A stretch of DNA of 64,000 bases from Peiella sedimenti. Lineage in GTDB: Bacteria; Pseudomonadota; Alphaproteobacteria; Caulobacterales; Caulobacteraceae. The notes beneath the pieces are model-generated. The model was given only the letters and a program-made list of their open reading frames with translations. It was not told the origin of the DNA and ran no database searches. The stretch lies in NCBI RefSeq assembly GCF_030504955.1, contig NZ_JAUKTR010000002.1:124001-188000 (forward strand). Direction: 5' to 3'. Made by a program: the position numbers and the translations under genes. Shown one piece after another: positions 1 through 12,695 of the stretch (position 1 is its first letter; every line of letters starts with the position of its first letter).

Positions 1-62
1 GGAAACACCGCGTAGCCAAGCGTGTCGGGCGCCCAAAGCGTGGCTGTGGCAAGGGCGCGGCC

Positions 63-646
63 ATGGACCTGCCCTATACCGCCGTCGAGGGCCGCCACGT
101 GCGGCTGGAGCCCTTCAGCGCCGACAATCGCGAGGCCGTGCGACAGGCCATCAACTGCGATCCCGAGACCTGGAACATCTATGGGACCAACGGCTATGGC
201 GAGGCCTTCTCCGCCTGGTGGGACGCGGCGCTGATCGACCTGGCCAAGGGCGTACGCCATCCCTACGCCATTCTCGACGCGCGCACGGGTGAGGGCTTGG
301 GGACCAGCAGCTTTCATCAGATCGACCCCGCGCATCGCAGCGTCGAGATCGGCTACACCTTTCTGGCGCTCCAGGCGCGGGGCGGCCCGGTCAATCCCGA
401 GAGCAAGCGGCTGATGCTGGAGCGCGCCTTTGCGGCCGGCGCCCTGCGCGTCTTCTTCCAGGTGGACGCCCGCAACCAGCGCAGTCAGGCGGCGGTGGCC
501 AAGCTGGGCGCCGTGCGTGAGGGCGTCCTGCGCAAGCACAAGGTCACCTGGACCGGCCACCACCGCGACACGGTGGTGTTCTCCATCACCGACGAGGACT
601 GGCCGGGCGTGCGGGACCGGCTGAATGCGCGGCTTGCCGCGCTCAG

Positions 647-650
<4 letters not shown>
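63..650 (+). CDS. GNAT family N-acetyltransferase (RimJ/RimL-like)
   Basis: A soluble 195-residue protein with the layout of the GNAT acetyl-CoA-dependent acetyltransferases, nearest to the RimJ/RimL type. It opens with the strand GRHVRLEPF (residues 10-18), has a central SVEIGYTFL strand (about 93-101), and carries the family hallmark [17 protein letters not shown] (138-154), in which the Asn, Ser, Ala and Lys-Leu-Gly positions form the cofactor-side helix. Substrate cannot be inferred; this subgroup acetylates protein N-termini, amino acids or small amines. The ATG follows a weak AGGG. Its stop codon overlaps that of the convergent histidine kinase gene, so no terminator separates them. Confidence 0.85.
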
Positions 651-2446
<1,796 letters not shown>

Positions 2447-2480
2447 GAACTACCCCACCTCACCCACAAACCGGGGCAGA

Positions 2481-4235
2481 CTAGGCGCGACTTTCTAAAG
2501 GAGAGTGAACGGCTTGAACCGTGGCTTGCGGCGAGCCCGGCGCGCAGGCCGCCAGGGTGGCGGCCAGGCCTTCCACATGGATGGGCTTGGTCAGATAGGC
2601 GTTGGCGCCGGCGGACAGTCCCTCCTGCTCATCCTCGGGGCGCGCGGCGGCGCTGACGATGACGATGGGCGTGTTCCGGTTGGGACCCGCGCCGCCCCGG
2701 ATGGCGCGAATGGCCTGAAGCCCGTCCATCACCGGCATGTTGACGTCCATGAGGATGGCGTCGAAGGGGCGCGCCTCGGCGGCGGCCACGCCTTCGGCCC
2801 CGTCGCAGGCCTCGTCGATCTGGCACCCCAACGCGCCCAGAAGGGCGCCGAGGAGGCGGCGGTTGGCGGGATTGTCTTCGACCACGAGCACGTTCGAGAC
2901 GCCCGGGGCGGCGGTCTGGCCTTGAGCCACCAGCGGCTCCACCGGAACGACGACCGAGAAGGCCGATCCCGCGCCCGGCGTCGAGGCGATGTGGATATCG
3001 CCCTCAAGCGCCTTGGCGACACGGCGCGCGATCGGCAGGCCGAGGCCCGTGCCCTCGCAGCCCGGCCGCAGGGCGGAATCGAAGCGCTCGAAGGGCGTGA
3101 AGATGACGCCGATCTGGGCCGCGGTCAGACCGAGCCCCGTGTCGCGCACGGTGACGTCGAGAAGGGGCCTCGGCCCCGGTTTCAGGGACACCTCGATGCG
3201 GATCTCGCCGCTGGCCGTATAGCGGACGGCGTTGGACAGCAGCTTGTGCACGACCTGGTTGAGGCGCGCGGCGTCGACCTGGATGCGTTCAGGCAGGCCG
3301 GGCGCCGCGTGAGCGGCCAGTGACAGCCCCTTGGCGTGGGCGGCTTCCGACCAGGCGCCGACCCAGTCGTCGATCAGGGCGGCCAGATCGGTCTCCACCG
3401 GCTGAAGGACGATGCGGTCCCCGTCCGAGGCGGTGGCTTCGATAAGGTCATTGACCAGGCCCAGCAGGATTTCTGCGGCGCGACGGGCGCCCTGGGCCAG
3501 TTCCGGGTGGCGGCCGGGCGCGCGGCCCGATTCAATGAGCTGGGACGCGCCCAGGATGGCGTTGAGGGGCGTGCGCAGCTCATGGCTGACCCCGGCCAGG
3601 AAGGCGGACTTGGCCCTGTCCGCGGCCTCGGCGCGGCGCTGAGCGGCTTCGAGGTCGGCGATCATCTGCGCCTGACGCGCCTCATAGGCCGCCACGACGG
3701 CGGCCTCCAGGCGGCCGTAGACGACGTGGCTGATCAGACCCATGGCCATCATCGGCACGCAGGCCAGGGTGATCCAGGCTTCAGGGCGCCCCCAGTGAGA
3801 GGCGATCAGCAACGCCAGCACCGGCAGGTAAGGCGAGCAGGCCAGCAAAGCCATGCGGGGCCGACGGTCGAACTGGCGCGTGGCGATGTGCATGCCGGTC
3901 AGGACGGCGGCGAGGGCGTAGATCCAGCCGCCCAGCCCGCCCTCCAGTACGGCCCACAGCGGCGCGACGGCCCAGGCGCTGGCGTTGATCAGAACCAGGG
4001 CGCTGTAGGTGAAGGGGGAGAGCACGGCGCCCGTCCGCGCCTGGCGGCGGTCGAACTCGCCTCGGACCAGACCGATCAGGACGGCGCCGGCCAGCCAGAT
4101 CAGCGCTCCGGCCCCCACCAGGGCCGCCAATCCCAGGGTCCACGCCGCCAGCATGAGGTAGCGCATGCCTTGGGCCCGGGCGATGGTCGCGAATGTGGTC
4201 TCGGGAGCGGCCAACCGCGATGCCCTAATGCGCAA
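2481..4235 (-). CDS. membrane hybrid sensor histidine kinase/response regulator (paralogue of the next gene)
   Basis: Second hybrid kinase, up to 584 residues, with the same order as its neighbour: multi-helix membrane region (about 25-185), HisKA with GVSHELRTPLNA (H218), HATPase_c (KLLSNAVRYT, RDTGLGLT, GTGLGLPIARR) and a receiver domain with [11 protein letters not shown] and LTKPIH. Homology with the neighbour extends upstream of the first in-frame ATG (position 4166), so that ATG is too late. The longest frame starts with TTG at 4235, but this lies inside an imperfect inverted repeat and lacks a ribosome-binding site. A TTG at 4214, preceded by AGGG, is an alternative. Probably the first gene of a two-kinase operon that arose by tandem duplication. 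Confidence 0.9.
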   Translation of the reverse strand: MRIRASRLAAPETTFATIARAQGMRYLMLAAWTLGLAALVGAGALIWLAGAVLIGLVRGEFDRRQARTGAVLSPFTYSALVLINASAWAVAPLWAVLEGGLGGWIYALAAVLTGMHIATRQFDRRPRMALLACSPYLPVLALLIASHWGRPEAWITLACVPMMAMGLISHVVYGRLEAAVVAAYEARQAQMIADLEAAQRRAEAADRAKSAFLAGVSHELRTPLNAILGASQLIESGRAPGRHPELAQGARRAAEILLGLVNDLIEATASDGDRIVLQPVETDLAALIDDWVGAWSEAAHAKGLSLAAHAAPGLPERIQVDAARLNQVVHKLLSNAVRYTASGEIRIEVSLKPGPRPLLDVTVRDTGLGLTAAQIGVIFTPFERFDSALRPGCEGTGLGLPIARRVAKALEGDIHIASTPGAGSAFSVVVPVEPLVAQGQTAAPGVSNVLVVEDNPANRRLLGALLGALGCQIDEACDGAEGVAAAEARPFDAILMDVNMPVMDGLQAIRAIRGGAGPNRNTPIVIVSAAARPEDEQEGLSAGANAYLTKPIHVEGLAATLAACAPGSPQATVQAVHSPLESRA

Positions 4236-4251
4236 GAACTGCGCACATTAG
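4225..4251. promoter_or_regulatory. imperfect inverted repeat upstream of the kinase pair
   Basis: Arms CTAATG-CGCA and TGCGCA-CATTAG surround a five-base centre; the right arm carries two extra bases. It sits at the 5' end of the kinase gene reading left, where a promoter or operator is expected. The binding protein is unknown and function is inferred only from symmetry and position. Confidence 0.35.
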
Positions 4252-4280
4252 TGCGATCATTTGCTGATGAATTATTGAGA

Positions 4281-4295
4281 GCGCCGAAAAGGCGC
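4281..4295 (-). terminator. candidate terminator of bolA
   Basis: A compact hairpin, GCGCC-GAAAA-GGCGC on the plus strand, lies 11 bases beyond the bolA stop. In the direction of bolA transcription it is followed by an AT-rich stretch (TCTCAATAATTC). The stem is short and the tail is not a clean U run, so this is tentative. Confidence 0.4.
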
Positions 4296-4305
4296 CACAA
4301 TCCGG

Positions 4306-4581
4306 TCAGTTCGACGGGGTCTCGGCCTTGATGGACAGGGCGTGGACCGGCCCCGCCAACAGCTCGGCGAGGGCCGCGTTGATGCGGCGCTGACGCTCCA
4401 CGCGCGACAAGCCCTCGAAGGCGCTGGAGACGATACGCAGGTTGAAGTGGCTCTCACCGCCGGGCCGCGCTCCGGCATGGCCCGCGTGGCGGGCGCTGTC
4501 GTCCACGATCTCCAGCACCGAGGGGGCGAAGGCCGCCTCCAGCCGCCTGCGCATCTCGGCTGCGACAACTCCGTCAGACAT
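4306..4581 (-). CDS. bolA: BolA family protein
   Basis: A 91-residue protein beginning MSDGVVAAEMRRRLEAAF. It shows the BolA pattern: N-terminal helix, then VLEIVDDSARHAGHAG with the conserved Asp-Ser-x-x-His and His, the strand SHFNLRIVSSAFEG, and the helix-turn RVERQRRINAALAELL. BolA proteins pair with monothiol glutaredoxins to bind a [2Fe-2S] cluster and act in iron homeostasis and cell shape. A longer frame begins upstream at 4650, but that would overlap the divergent J-domain gene at 4633; the ATG at 4581 fits family length. The divergent arrangement with a short J-domain gene is common in Alphaproteobacteria. Confidence 0.9.
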   Translation of the reverse strand: MSDGVVAAEMRRRLEAAFAPSVLEIVDDSARHAGHAGARPGGESHFNLRIVSSAFEGLSRVERQRRINAALAELLAGPVHALSIKAETPSN

Positions 4582-4632
4582 ATTCGTCACGCCTTCCTTG
4601 AAACGGCCCCATCGGACCTCGTAATTCGGCGC

Positions 4633-5289
4633 ATGGACGAGGGCTTTCAATACACGCCGCGCTTCGTGGACATCCGCATCAAGCCGCCCAAGCCGGGCGA
4701 GGCCGAGGCGGAGGCCGACGTTCTGCGTCTGAAGCCCGGCGAAACGCCCTGCGATTGGCCGGGGTGCCTGCGTCCGTCAACCGCCAAGGCGCCCAAGAGC
4801 CGCGAGGCCCCGGGACAGTTCTACCGCTTCTGCCAGCCGCACGCGGCCGAGTACAACAAGGGCTGGGACTGGTTCGCCGGCATGAGCGAGGACGAGGTCC
4901 GTCGCCTGCGCGAGGACGAGGTGACCACGGGCGGGCGGCCCACCTGGCAGATGAAGGCGGGGCGCTTCAGCCGTGAGGCCGCCGCCTTCGCCAGCCGCTT
5001 CACCCGCGGCGCGGGCGGCTTCGCCGATCCCTTCGGGATGTTCGGTCAGGGCCAGAAGGCCGAGGCGCCGCCGTCAGAGGCCGAACGCCGCATCGGCAAG
5101 CTGGAGCGTCAGGCCCTGGCGGACCTCGACCTTGAGCCCGGCGTGGCCGGCCCGGCCATCCGCGCCCGCTATACCGAGCTGCTCAAGCGCTGCCATCCGG
5201 ATCTGAACGGCGGGGACCGCGGCGCCGAGATCAAGCTGCAGAAGGTCATCCGCGCCTGGAAGACCCTGCAGAAGGCGGGGATGACCTAG
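4633..5289 (+). CDS. J-domain (DnaJ-like) protein
   Basis: A 218-residue cytosolic protein whose C-terminal quarter is a J domain: ARYTELLKRCHPDLNGGDRG contains the essential His-Pro-Asp tripeptide that stimulates DnaK ATPase. The first 100 residues are a separate region with paired cysteines (CDWPGC, and FCQPH) that may bind metal. The start at ATG 4633 is chosen because it gives the usual beginning MDEGFQYTPRFVDIRIKPP. Placement of the J domain at the C-terminus is typical of this bolA-linked alphaproteobacterial group, not of canonical DnaJ. Its stop overlaps by four bases (CTAG) with that of the convergent ABC permease gene. Confidence 0.88.
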   Translation: MDEGFQYTPRFVDIRIKPPKPGEAEAEADVLRLKPGETPCDWPGCLRPSTAKAPKSREAPGQFYRFCQPHAAEYNKGWDWFAGMSEDEVRRLREDEVTTGGRPTWQMKAGRFSREAAAFASRFTRGAGGFADPFGMFGQGQKAEAPPSEAERRIGKLERQALADLDLEPGVAGPAIRARYTELLKRCHPDLNGGDRGAEIKLQKVIRAWKTLQKAGMT

Positions 5290-6413
5290 TCCAGCGTCGT
5301 GCGGTAGCGCAGCATCGCCAAGGTCGAGACCACGACCACGAAGATCGACAGCTCCAGAAGGCTGGGCGCCGCCGCCTCCAGCCCCGCGCCCTTGAGCAGC
5401 GAGCCGCGCACCACGCGCAGGAAGTGGGTCACGGGGATGGCCGTGCCGAGGGCCTGTGCCCACTCGGGCATGCCCCGGAACGGGAACATGAAGCCGGACA
5501 GCAGGATCGAGGGCAGGACGTAGAAAAAGCTCATCTGCATGGCCTGCAGCTGGGTGCGGGCCACGGTGGAGATGAGAAAGCCCAGGGCCAGCGAACCGAC
5601 GATGAACAGGGTAAGGCCCAGCCCGAAGGCGGCCCAGCCGCCCTGCATGGGCACGCCGAACAGCACCCGCGCCAGCACCAGGATAACGCCCGCCTGGATC
5701 AGGCCGACCAGGACATAGGGGGCCAGCTTGCCGGCCATGACCTCCAGCGGTCGGGCGGGCGTAGCCAGGAGGCCCTCCATGGTGCCGCGCTCGCGCTCCC
5801 GCGCCATGCCGAGCGACGTCATCATCACAAGGGTCATGGACAGGATCACGCCCAGCAGCCCCGGCACGATGTTGTAGGCGGTGACAGCCTCGGGATTGTA
5901 GCGGCGGTGGACCACCACCTCGAAGGGCGCCTGTCCCGGCTGGCGCGCCGAAAGAGGACCGGTCAGGTCGCGGGCCAGGGCCTGGGCCGGCAGGTTCGAC
6001 AGGGCCGCCACCGCGCCCGAGGTGGCGGAGGGATCGGAGGCGTCCGCCTCCACGAGGATCTGCGCCCGCTCGCCGCGCACCACCCGTCGCGTGAAATCGC
6101 CGGGGATGACCACCGCGAACTGGACGTCCCCGCGTTCAAGGGCCCGGTCGAGCTCCGCCTGGCTGCGCGCCTCAAGCCGGATGTCGAAATAGCCCGAGGT
6201 GGACAGGGCGCTGAGGATGGATCGAGAGAAGGCGCCGTGGTCCTGGGCCAGGACAGCGGTGGGCAGGCGACGCGGATCGTCATTGATGGCGTAGCCGAAC
6301 AGCAGAAGCTGCACGATCGGCAGCACCAGGATCATGGCGTAGGTCAGCCGGTCCCGCGTCAGCTGCACGAACTCCTTGACCAGCACGGCCCAGGTGCGCG
6401 TCGGCGACAGCAT
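5286..6413 (-). CDS. ABC-2 type efflux permease
   Basis: A 375-residue inner-membrane permease of the YbhS/YbhR/YhhJ class. One helix sits near residues 22-42 (LTYAMILVLPIVQLLLFGYA), then a large periplasmic domain to about 170, then five helices. The cytoplasmic elbow LGMARERERGTMEGLLATP is the characteristic coupling segment of ABC-2 exporters. It is the last gene of a TetR-HlyD-ATPase-permease operon, overlapping the ATPase gene by one base. E. coli ybhGFSR has two different permeases; only one is present here, so a homodimer is implied. Likely exports a hydrophobic or cationic drug-like compound; substrate unknown. Confidence 0.9.
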   Translation of the reverse strand: MLSPTRTWAVLVKEFVQLTRDRLTYAMILVLPIVQLLLFGYAINDDPRRLPTAVLAQDHGAFSRSILSALSTSGYFDIRLEARSQAELDRALERGDVQFAVVIPGDFTRRVVRGERAQILVEADASDPSATSGAVAALSNLPAQALARDLTGPLSARQPGQAPFEVVVHRRYNPEAVTAYNIVPGLLGVILSMTLVMMTSLGMARERERGTMEGLLATPARPLEVMAGKLAPYVLVGLIQAGVILVLARVLFGVPMQGGWAAFGLGLTLFIVGSLALGFLISTVARTQLQAMQMSFFYVLPSILLSGFMFPFRGMPEWAQALGTAIPVTHFLRVVRGSLLKGAGLEAAAPSLLELSIFVVVVSTLAMLRYRTTLD

Positions 6414-7342
6414 CAGGCCGCCTCTCGCCGGTTGAGATCGGCGATCAGCTGGATGAACACGTCTTCCAGGGTCGGCGCCGCCTCGCGCCAGACGAGGGGC
6501 GCCTTGCGATAAGGGGCGATGGCCGCATCAAGCGCCCGCCGATCACGCCCAGAGACGTGCAGGGTCGCCCCGAAAGCGGCGGCCATGTCGACGCCGGGCC
6601 GGGCGCGCAGCTCGGGCGCCAGCCGGTCAGCCCCCGGCCCTTCGGCGTTCAAGGTGATCAGGCCCGAGGCGGCGATCACCTCCTCGGCCGTGCCCCGGGC
6701 GAGGGTCTGACCGTGGGCGATGTAGGCGATCTCGTGACAGCGCTCGGCCTCGTCCATGTAGTGGGTCGAGACCAGCACCGTGACGCCCTCGGCCGCCAGG
6801 GCGTGGATCTCGTCCCAGAAGGTGCGGCGCGCCTCGGGATCGACCCCGGCCGTCGGTTCGTCCAGCAGCAGCAGGTCAGGGCTGTGCAGGGTCGCCGCCG
6901 CCAGGGCCAGCCGCTGCTTCCAGCCGCCCGACAGCGTGCCCGCCAGCTGGCGGCGCCGCGCCTCCAGACCCAGCCTGGCGAGGGCGGCGTCCACTCGGGC
7001 CCGGCGGTCCGGCAGCTCGTGGACGCGGGCCATGAACATCAGGTTTTCGGCGATGGAGAGGTCTTCGTAGAGCGAGAACTTCTGGGTCATGTAGCCGACC
7101 CGGCGCTTGATCTTCCTGGCCTCCCTCAGCACGTCGAAGCTCAGCACCTGGCCCTCGCCGCTGTCGGGGGTCAGAAGTCCGCACAGCATCCGCAGGGTGG
7201 TGGTCTTGCCCGCGCCGTTGGGGCCGAGGAAGCCGCAGATGCGCCCGCGCTGGACCGTGATGCCGAAGTCGCGCACCGCATGAAGCTGGCCGAAGGACTT
7301 GTTCAGCCCGCGCACGTCGATGGCGGGCGGGGCGCCGGTCAC
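6413..7342 (-). CDS. ABC transporter ATP-binding protein (efflux)
   Basis: ATPase of 309 residues that powers the adjacent ABC-2 permease. Walker A is GPNGAGKTT (about 39-47), the Q loop is YMTQKFSLYEDL, the signature is LSGGWKQR, Walker B is LLLLDEPTAGVD and the H loop is LVSTHYMDEAERC. The C-terminal 80 residues resemble the DrrA/YbhF-type regulatory tail. It is a single nucleotide-binding domain, unlike E. coli YbhF, which has two. The gene overlaps the upstream adaptor gene by four bases and the downstream permease gene by one, so translation is probably coupled. Confidence 0.93.
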   Translation of the reverse strand: MTGAPPAIDVRGLNKSFGQLHAVRDFGITVQRGRICGFLGPNGAGKTTTLRMLCGLLTPDSGEGQVLSFDVLREARKIKRRVGYMTQKFSLYEDLSIAENLMFMARVHELPDRRARVDAALARLGLEARRRQLAGTLSGGWKQRLALAAATLHSPDLLLLDEPTAGVDPEARRTFWDEIHALAAEGVTVLVSTHYMDEAERCHEIAYIAHGQTLARGTAEEVIAASGLITLNAEGPGADRLAPELRARPGVDMAAAFGATLHVSGRDRRALDAAIAPYRKAPLVWREAAPTLEDVFIQLIADLNRREAA

Positions 7343-8316
7343 CGCAGGGGCTCCACATCGACAGGCAGGCCTGGGTTCAGGCGCGTCGCCCCCTCGGCGG
7401 CGGACTCGGGGATCGCCTCGACGCGATAGACCAGCCGGTCGCGCGAGCCGCGACTGTAGAGGACCGGCGGGGTGAACTCGGGCCGGGGGCTTACCCAGCG
7501 GATGATCGCCTGGCGCGGGGCGCCGCAGCCGTCACAGCCGAAGCGGACGCGCGCGCCGGGGCGATAGCGCGCCATCTCTGGCTCCGGCACGAAGAAGATC
7601 AGGCGCACGCGGTCGTCGGGCAGCAGGGCGGCGATGGGCTGGTTGGCGGGCGCCCACTCGCCCGGCTGAAAGAACACATCCTCCACCCGCGCCGCCACGG
7701 GCGCATGGGGCGACAGCTGCCGCAGGCGGGCCTGGGCCTCGCTGAGGGCGCCCCGCGCCTGCTGCGCCTGCTGATCAGCCTGGCGGATGGCGTCTTCGCG
7801 TGCGCCGAGGGTGGCCACCTCGCGCCTGCGTCTGACGGCCGCCGTCTGGGCGCGGGCCGCGTCTCGGGCGGCGCGCACCTGATCCAGCCGCGCGGGGGCG
7901 TAGATGCCGCGCTCCACCAGAGGGGCGATGCGGGCGTACTCGGCCTCGGCCTGACGCTGGCTCGCCAGGGCCGCCTGAAGTTCGGCGTCGAACACGTCCA
8001 GCTCCTGGGGTCGCTGACCCTGGCGCAGGTCGTCGGCCCGCGCTTCGGCCGCGCCGACCGCCGCGGCGGCGCCGCCCGCCTGGGCCGCCTGAATCGTGGG
8101 GTCGATCAGGAACACTGGCGCGCCCTCGGCGACGCGCGCGCCCTCGCGAACATAGAGCTGGGCCACCGTTCCGGACACGGGCGACGATAGGTAGAGCGGG
8201 TCGCCCTCGACATAGCCGCTGAGCACCCGACCCGGCCCAGGCCGCAGCAGCAGGAAGGCTACCGCCGCCAGCACGAGGACCAGCACGGCCCCGGCCGCCA
8301 TCATGCGCCTGTTCAT
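7339..8316 (-). CDS. HlyD-family periplasmic adaptor (membrane fusion protein)
   Basis: A 325-residue adaptor protein of a tripartite efflux pump. One N-terminal membrane anchor (about 8-26, MAAGAVLVLVLAAVAFLLL) is followed by a biotinyl/lipoyl half (GYVEGDPLYLSSPVSGTVAQ), a long Ala/Arg/Gln-rich alpha-helical hairpin (about 80-200), a second lipoyl half (LSPHAPVAARVEDVF) and a beta barrel. It resembles E. coli YbhG. It would link the ABC permease in the inner membrane to an outer-membrane channel encoded elsewhere. It overlaps the TetR gene upstream by four bases and the ATPase gene downstream by four. Confidence 0.9.
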   Translation of the reverse strand: MNRRMMAAGAVLVLVLAAVAFLLLRPGPGRVLSGYVEGDPLYLSSPVSGTVAQLYVREGARVAEGAPVFLIDPTIQAAQAGGAAAAVGAAEARADDLRQGQRPQELDVFDAELQAALASQRQAEAEYARIAPLVERGIYAPARLDQVRAARDAARAQTAAVRRRREVATLGAREDAIRQADQQAQQARGALSEAQARLRQLSPHAPVAARVEDVFFQPGEWAPANQPIAALLPDDRVRLIFFVPEPEMARYRPGARVRFGCDGCGAPRQAIIRWVSPRPEFTPPVLYSRGSRDRLVYRVEAIPESAAEGATRLNPGLPVDVEPLR

Positions 8317-8945
8317 GGCTGCATCCCCTTCAGAACGACGGCCAGGTGCTGGGCTGCGAGAGCGGGCGGATCGACGGGCGCGCCGCCGACGGGCTCGAAG
8401 GTCTCGCGCCAGATCAGGCTGAGCACCATCGGTCCCATCAGCCCCATGGCGTAAAGGCGGGGGTCGCCCGGCCGCACCTCTCCCGCCGCCTGGGCCCGGG
8501 CGATCAGTCCGCTGATCAGCTGGAGGCCAGGCTCGACCACGTTCTCATGCCAGATGGCCGCCAGTTCGGGGTGGTTGCGGCTCTCGGCGATGACCAGCTT
8601 GGCCACGCCCGAGATGCGCCGGTCCGCCGCGATGCGCGCCGCCAGGGCCGGATAGGCCGCCGACAGCGCCGTCCTCAGGTCAGGCGCGGACGCCGCCAGG
8701 GTCCGGACCATTTCCAGATTGGGTGAAACGGCGTCGCGCACGACCGCCCGGAACAGCTCGGCCTTGGTGGGGAAGTAGAGATAGATCGCCCCCTTCGAAA
8801 CGCCGGCCCGCCGGGCCACGGCCTCCATGCGCGCGGCCTCGAAACCCTTTTCGGCGAAAACCTCCAGCGCCGCGGCCACGATCTCGGCGGGCCGCGCCTC
8901 CGGGCGGCGGCGAAAGCGCGGCTCTGACGGGTTGCTGGGCGCCAT
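8313..8945 (-). CDS. TetR/AcrR family transcriptional regulator
   Basis: A 210-residue regulator with an N-terminal TetR helix-turn-helix: EIVAAALEVFAEKGFEAARM, then AVARRAGVSKGAIYLYFPTKAELF (about 20-65), and a variable ligand-binding C-terminal domain. It is the first gene of the efflux operon and probably represses itself and the pump. A perfect 14-base palindrome begins 15 bases upstream of the ATG. The frame can be extended to a TTG at 8957, but the ATG at 8945 is preferred because the TTG has no ribosome-binding site and lies three bases from the palindrome. Comparable layout: cecR (ybiH) with ybhGFSR in E. coli. Confidence 0.9.
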   Translation of the reverse strand: MAPSNPSEPRFRRRPEARPAEIVAAALEVFAEKGFEAARMEAVARRAGVSKGAIYLYFPTKAELFRAVVRDAVSPNLEMVRTLAASAPDLRTALSAAYPALAARIAADRRISGVAKLVIAESRNHPELAAIWHENVVEPGLQLISGLIARAQAAGEVRPGDPRLYAMGLMGPMVLSLIWRETFEPVGGAPVDPPALAAQHLAVVLKGMQP

Positions 8946-8959
8946 GGGGAGGCTCAATA

Positions 8960-8973
8960 ACTGACCGGTCAGT
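8960..8973. promoter_or_regulatory. TetR-family operator palindrome
   Basis: ACTGACCGGTCAGT is a perfect 14-base palindrome between the tetR start and cobS, flanked by a further AGTCAGTAACTGA that repeats the half-site. Position and symmetry fit the operator of the adjacent TetR regulator; TetR proteins commonly bind TGACCGGTCA-like cores. Direct autoregulation is inferred. Confidence 0.7.
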
Positions 8974-9072
8974 CAGTAACTGAACCGCCACGCTTCGTAA
9001 AGCGTCGATCTTTCAGCTCGGAGGGGCCTCCCTCGCCTTGAAGCCGAAACGGGCCGGGCCTAAGACGGCGCC

Positions 9073-10080
9073 ATGTCCGACACCCCTTCCGACGCTTCCG
9101 CCGACCCCCTGCTGACGCTGGCGCCCGATCTGAGGGTCAGCGCGCGCGAGGTCTTCGGCGTCGACAGCGACATGCAGGTTCCGGCCTTCTCCACGCGCGA
9201 CGCCCACGTGCCGGAGCTCGACGAGGCCTATCGCTTCGACCCTCAGACGACCCTGGCCATTCTGGCGGGCTTCACCTTCGACCGGCGCGTGATGGTCCAG
9301 GGCTATCACGGCACCGGCAAGTCGACCCACATCGAGCAGGTGGCGGCGCGGCTGAACTGGCCCATGGTGCGGGTGAACCTGGACGCCCACGTGTCGCGCA
9401 TCGACCTGGTCGGCAAGGACGCCATCGTCCTGAAGGAGGGCAAGCAGGTCACCGAGTTCCGCGAGGGCATGCTGCCCTGGGCCATCCAGAGACCTGTCGC
9501 GCTGGTCTTCGACGAGTACGACGCGGGCCGTCCCGACGTGATGTTCGTCATCCAGCGGGTGCTGGAGGCGGGGGGCAAGCTGACCCTGCTGGACCAGAAC
9601 CGGGTCATCCGGTCCAACCCCTGGTTCCGTCTGTTCGCGACGGCGAACACCATCGGCCTGGGCGACACCACCGGCCTCTATCACGGCGCCCAGCAGATCA
9701 ATCAGGCCCAGCTGGACCGCTGGAACATCGTCACGACGCTGAACTATCTGGACCACGACGTGGAGACCGAAATCGTCGCGGCCAAGGCGCCCGAGTGGAA
9801 CACCGCCGAGGGCCGCCGCGCCCTGGCGGCCATGGTCCGGGTGGCGGACATGACGCGCAACGCCTTCATGAACGGCGACATCTCGACGGTGATGAGCCCG
9901 CGCACGGTCATCACCTGGGCCCAGAACGCCACCATCTTCGGCGGCGACGTGGCCCTGGCCTTCCGCCTGACCTTCCTGAACAAGTGCGACGAGCTGGAGC
10001 GGCCCACCATCGCCGAGTTCTACCAGCGCGCCTTCGGCGAGGACCTGCCCGAGGCGGCGACGCGGGTGCGGGTGGCCTAA
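9073..10080 (+). CDS. cobS: CobS-like cobaltochelatase AAA+ subunit
   Basis: A 335-residue MoxR-type AAA+ ATPase closely matching aerobic cobaltochelatase subunit CobS, which with CobT and CobN inserts cobalt into hydrogenobyrinate a,c-diamide. It has Walker [10 protein letters not shown] (about 78-86), Walker [11 protein letters not shown], sensor-1 [11 protein letters not shown] and a typical CobS N-terminus ([24 protein letters not shown]). In many Alphaproteobacteria cobS follows the bolA/dnaJ-like pair and precedes cobT. Here an efflux cassette intervenes upstream and no cobT is found downstream in the window, so the partner must be elsewhere or absent. Confidence 0.9.
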   Translation: MSDTPSDASADPLLTLAPDLRVSAREVFGVDSDMQVPAFSTRDAHVPELDEAYRFDPQTTLAILAGFTFDRRVMVQGYHGTGKSTHIEQVAARLNWPMVRVNLDAHVSRIDLVGKDAIVLKEGKQVTEFREGMLPWAIQRPVALVFDEYDAGRPDVMFVIQRVLEAGGKLTLLDQNRVIRSNPWFRLFATANTIGLGDTTGLYHGAQQINQAQLDRWNIVTTLNYLDHDVETEIVAAKAPEWNTAEGRRALAAMVRVADMTRNAFMNGDISTVMSPRTVITWAQNATIFGGDVALAFRLTFLNKCDELERPTIAEFYQRAFGEDLPEAATRVRVA

Positions 10081-10119
10081 CCTCCCCTTCCGCTGATCGA
10101 TCAGGCGGTGGGCCGCGTT

Positions 10120-10698
10120 TCAGAACCGGCGGCTGAGAAAGGGCGATCCCCTGACGCCGAACCGGCGCGGCAGGTCAGCCGCCTTGGTGATGCCGATGCG
10201 CGGGCCGACGGCGATGTCCGAGGGTCCCTCGGGCGCTGTCCAGGCGAAGGGCGAGCGATCAAGCGGCGCCCCATCGTGCGAGCGGTCGATCGCCAGGGCC
10301 TGACACAGGCGGCCAGGGCCGGCGCATAGCTGGCGGTCCGGCAGACCGCCGCGCCGCTCGCGCATGCGCTCAAGGCCATGGGTGGGCCGGATGGCGCGGA
10401 TCAGCACCGCCTCGCCCCGGCCCTCGGGCCCCGTGACCACGTTCATGCACCAGTGCAGACCGTAGGAGCGATAGACGTAGAGAACGCCCGCCGGACCGAA
10501 CATGACGCGGTTGCGCGGCGTGGGGCCGGAGAAGCTGTGCGCCGCCGGGTCGTCCTGATCGTAGGCCTCGGTCTCGACGATCACCCCGCCGCAGCCGTCC
10601 ACCAGCAGGGTCCAGCCGATCAGGCGCCGGGCGACGGTCTCGGGATCTTCGAGCAGGAAGGGCGGCATGGCGGCTGTCTGCCAGCCCGGCCGCATCAA
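10120..10698 (-). CDS. 3-methyladenine DNA glycosylase (AAG/MPG family)
   Basis: A 192-residue protein of the alkyladenine DNA glycosylase family, which excises 3-methyladenine, hypoxanthine and related bases in base-excision repair. Visible motifs are [21 protein letters not shown], with the catalytic-pocket Glu in VETEAY, then [36 protein letters not shown] and [12 protein letters not shown]. Length matches bacterial family members. An internal ATG at 10668 (MPPFLLEDP) could be the true start; the family normally begins close to that point. Confidence 0.9.
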   Translation of the reverse strand: MMRPGWQTAAMPPFLLEDPETVARRLIGWTLLVDGCGGVIVETEAYDQDDPAAHSFSGPTPRNRVMFGPAGVLYVYRSYGLHWCMNVVTGPEGRGEAVLIRAIRPTHGLERMRERRGGLPDRQLCAGPGRLCQALAIDRSHDGAPLDRSPFAWTAPEGPSDIAVGPRIGITKAADLPRRFGVRGSPFLSRRF

Positions 10699-10730
10699 GT
10701 CATCAGGCCCTAGTCATCAGATCCGGGGCG

Positions 10731-12632
<1,902 letters not shown>

Positions 12633-12695
12633 CCCTCGTGATCCCGCCCAGCTTGGCGGCAAAGCCCTTAAGAAAAGGGTGACGTAACGCCGTTT

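Noticed and set aside
1..62. Tail of an upstream gene ending with TAG at 13-15
   Set aside because: Only four codons would be visible, too little to support a call.
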